Assembly: GCA_030631385.1 (NCBI GenBank)
Contig: DAOVLG010000092.1
Span: 1 to 6,873 of the forward strand
DNA from: Candidatus Coatesiibacteriota bacterium
GTDB taxonomy: Bacteria > RBG-13-66-14
Direction: 5' to 3'
DNA: 6,873 bases
Every line of letters begins with the position of its first letter. The first letter of the stretch is position 1. Position numbers and translations under genes: made by a program. Positions 5,841 to 6,873 of this stretch are shown here, piece after piece. The notes beneath the pieces were generated by a model that saw only the letters and a list, made by a program, of their open reading frames with translations, was not told the origin of the DNA and did not search any database.

Positions 5841-6290
5841 TCAACGACGACGGCGTCTTCTTCGATTTGTAGTCCAGAATTCACGGGCTTGCTTATCGGC
5901 ACTAACACCTCTATCGGCACTTAAGCCCTTTAACAACCTTCGCAGCCACCTACGCCGTGATTCTGATTTCCTTGGACGTGGACGTTTGGTATTAAGAGGA
6001 TTGCCCTTACGTTCTCTATATGACTTTTTGAAGCTGGCTACGATGGCATCGAAGTAATAATCCTTTTTCACTCGGCGTACCTTAATCGCACGATCACCTT
6101 TAGGGCTCGTTTGAACCTCAAACTCCACATATTCCCCCTTAACGAGTTCCTTAGGTGTGTCCTCCACATCTGAGCAGTGAACATAGATGTCGCGGTAGCT
6201 ATTAGGCAGCGAAATAAAACCATACCCCTCTACACAGTCGAACCGTACGACTGTACCAAGGATGCGTTTCTTGGACTCTTCAGTATCCAT
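5841..6290 (-). CDS. Cold-shock-domain nucleic-acid-binding protein with long arginine-rich tail (149 aa)
   Basis: ATG at 6290, with GAGG ten bases upstream. Residues about 10-75 form a cold-shock domain: LGTVVRFDCVEGYGFISL contains an RNP1-like motif (EGYGFI, 21-26; canonical KGFGFI), and DIYVHCSDVED carries RNP2 (DIYVHCS, 34-40; canonical DVFVHFS). VKGEYVEFEVQ and DRAIKVRRV complete the barrel. Typical bacterial Csp proteins are about 65-75 residues; this one adds about 75 very basic residues (KRPRPRK at 102-108, SRRRWLRRLLKG at 111-122) and ends in seven arginines. Known cold-shock domains bind single-stranded RNA or DNA; the tail should add nonspecific nucleic-acid affinity, as in Y-box-like fusions. 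Tyr replaces Phe in RNP1 (EGYGFI) and Cys replaces Phe in RNP2, so binding strength may differ. It lies 16 bases after a broken WYL regulator and ends convergently at a bidirectional terminator. Its base composition is lower in GC than the left part of the window. Confidence 0.88.
   Translation of the reverse strand: MDTEESKKRILGTVVRFDCVEGYGFISLPNSYRDIYVHCSDVEDTPKELVKGEYVEFEVQTSPKGDRAIKVRRVKKDYYFDAIVASFKKSYRERKGNPLNTKRPRPRKSESRRRWLRRLLKGLSADRGVSADKQAREFWTTNRRRRRRR
5894..5921 (-). repeat. Short imperfect tandem repeat inside the cold-shock protein tail
   Basis: TATCGGCACT occurs at 5894-5903 and again at 5912-5921, an 18-base period that keeps frame. It encodes two SAD-containing units (LSADRG and VSADKQ, residues 123-134) in the basic tail. 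Small enough to be a slippage event; no known function. Confidence 0.5.
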
Positions 6291-6306
6291 TAATAACTTT
6301 CCTCAA

Positions 6307-6498
6307 TTAAAGAGCTTCCATCCCCGCATGATGTATCTCTCTTACCCACTCCCTCAGCTCAAGTGGTTCCTTTATCCTCACTTCACCCCCGAAACCAGCC
6401 AGCCAACGCGCCAGGTGCAGCGACGGCGCCACCCTCAACCTCAAAATTACTCCACCGCCTTTCAGCTTGTCAAACCTCTGGGTCTCGCTCCGTCCGCG
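6307..6498 (-). pseudogene. C-terminal remnant of a WYL-domain transcriptional regulator (63 codons)
   Basis: From a TAA at 6499-6501 to a TAA at 6307-6309 the minus strand reads 63 codons matching the end of WYL-family regulators: SETQRFDKLKGGGVILRLRV, APSLHLARWLAGFGGEV, RIKEPLELREWVREI. In intact family members this segment (shape: HPSQ-x-GGV-x-L-x-RWL-x-GFG-x-V-x-EP-x-LRE) follows a winged helix-turn-helix and the WYL domain. None of that is found upstream: the in-frame stop comes at once, the other frames do not continue the family, and the sequence becomes palindromic (6507-6637). No good start codon exists near the 5' end of the fragment. I call it a 5'-truncated regulator, cut by insertion or deletion. 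It lies 16 bases before the cold-shock gene on the same strand, so the pair may once have been an operon. Confidence 0.7.
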
Positions 6499-6506
6499 TT
6501 ATTCAC

Positions 6507-6566
6507 CAAGACAAGGGATTTCAACCCTTGTGAATGTGGGCAAGAGGATGGGCGCCTCTTGTCTTG
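6507..6566. repeat. Compound inverted repeat with two 7-bp hairpins inside 9-bp outer arms
   Basis: Outer arms CAAGACAAG (6507-6515) and CTTGTCTTG (6558-6566) are perfect reverse complements. Inside are ACAAGGG-ATTTCAA-CCCTTGT (6511-6531) and CAAGAGG-ATGGGCG-CCTCTTG (6541-6561), both with 7-bp stems and 7-base loops. Outer and inner pairings share bases, so they are mutually exclusive folds. It directly abuts the truncated end of the WYL remnant. It could be a small mobile or recombination element, or an RNA switch; no known family is recognised. Confidence 0.6.
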
Positions 6567-6587
6567 ACGTAGGTACCGACCTTTTAT

Positions 6588-6637
6588 CCCCTCGCCCCTC
6601 TGGGGAGGGGCAGTCGCCCACGGGTTAGGGTGAGGGG
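6588..6637. repeat. GC-rich palindromic intergenic repeat (CCCCTC...GAGGGG type)
   Basis: Outer arms CCCCTC (6588-6593) and GAGGGG (6632-6637) enclose a strong hairpin GCCCCTC-TGGG-GAGGGGC (6594-6611), then GGGC-AGTC-GCCC (6608-6619) and a GGGTTAGGGTGAGGGG tail. The general shape, CCCTC-rich arms and a 3' GGGTGAGGGG, resembles the short dispersed palindromes common between genes in many bacterial genomes; the resemblance is from memory, and copy number cannot be tested in one window. Confidence 0.55.
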
Positions 6638-6640
6638 CAA

Positions 6641-6873
6641 CGTAGAATCAACTTCAACCAAGCGCTGAATTACCTCAAGGGTATACTTCACACAGGTTCA
6701 CGAACGCGTAATGACCCCTTTAATTTTTTACTAATAAATTCGTGATTGAATTGGTTCTATTATTCGTATTAGAATACAAGCCTTACAGAAGAATTTGGAG
6801 TTGAAAAAACACAAAATTCGACCTAGTATATCGGCGGTTTACACCGGTCATGTCACCTCTACGGCATGGGAGG
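6641..6873. other. AT-rich gene-free right end
   Basis: No frame on either strand gives a recognisable protein here. The stretch 6715-6830 is strikingly AT-rich compared with the rest of the window. One promoter-like pair is present (listed separately); otherwise I see nothing in it. Confidence 0.5.
6801..6829 (+). promoter_or_regulatory. Possible promoter pointing right, out of the window
   Basis: TTGAAA (6801-6806, four of six to TTGACA) and TAGTAT (6824-6829, four of six to TATAAT) are 17 bases apart in an AT-rich setting. The window ends with ATGGGAGG, which could contain the ribosome site of a following gene. AT-rich DNA gives such matches by chance, so this is tentative. Confidence 0.3.

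Noticed and set aside
6507..6566. tRNA-like or CRISPR interpretation of the compound inverted repeat
   Set aside because: There is no CCA-compatible acceptor, T-loop or anticodon arrangement, and no regularly spaced repeated unit; no CRISPR array, rRNA or tRNA was seen anywhere in the window.
6262..6567. Plus-strand open frame of 101 codons
   Set aside because: It runs antisense to the WYL remnant and the start of the cold-shock gene, and its sequence shows no protein family features.
6641..6700. Missing 5' part of the WYL gene continuing beyond the repeats on the minus strand
   Set aside because: The short open stretch there (VKYTLEVIQRLVEVDST) does not resemble the helix-turn-helix or WYL domain and does not connect in frame with the remnant.

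Overview
The window looks like chromosome of a GC-rich, double-membraned (Gram-negative type) bacterium. The left 5.7 kb is high in GC by eye. It encodes a run of SurA/PpiC-type periplasmic folding factors, two of them lipoproteins, which implies a periplasm and an outer membrane. No gene here identifies the phylum. The mix of divergent SurA-like proteins and an atypical aminomutase-family protein would fit an uncultured candidate-phylum genome, but that is inference.

Layout. (a) Positions 1-3151, minus strand: a three-gene operon read right to left. A 660-aa lipoprotein with a duplicated SurA-N plus PpiC architecture comes first, then a 297-aa PpiC lipoprotein, then the start of a SurA-like secreted protein that runs off the left edge. 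Both junctions have only one base between stop and start. A near-consensus sigma-70-type promoter (TTGACA, 17 bp, TATAAA with an extended -10 TG) lies at 3215-3243, and its short leader holds two small inverted repeats. (b) Positions 3339-4940, plus strand, divergent: a 533-aa protein of the lysine 2,3-aminomutase (KamA) fold. It keeps many family landmarks but lacks the radical-SAM cysteine triad, the PLP lysine and the substrate aspartates, so it is probably a pseudoenzyme or an enzyme with a changed function. (c) Positions 5117-5677, plus strand: a small secreted, acidic, helical protein of unknown function, followed by a strong nested hairpin terminator that reads in both directions. (d) Positions 5734-6873: a region of lower GC. 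It carries a minus-strand cold-shock-domain protein with a long arginine-rich tail, a 63-codon remnant of a WYL-domain regulator just upstream of it, two dense inverted-repeat structures, and an AT-rich gene-free right end with a possible outward promoter.

How the parts work together. The operon in (a) should act in the periplasm as chaperones or prolyl isomerases for outer-membrane or secreted proteins, with the loss of active-site histidines suggesting chaperone rather than isomerase activity in the large lipoprotein. The KamA-like protein is divergently placed, but nothing in the sequence ties it functionally to the folding operon. The right-hand part looks like a separate, rearranged accessory segment in which the WYL regulator has been broken and the cold-shock-type protein remains intact. 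The best candidate for something undescribed is the cluster-less, lysine-less KamA-like protein with its long N-terminal extension.
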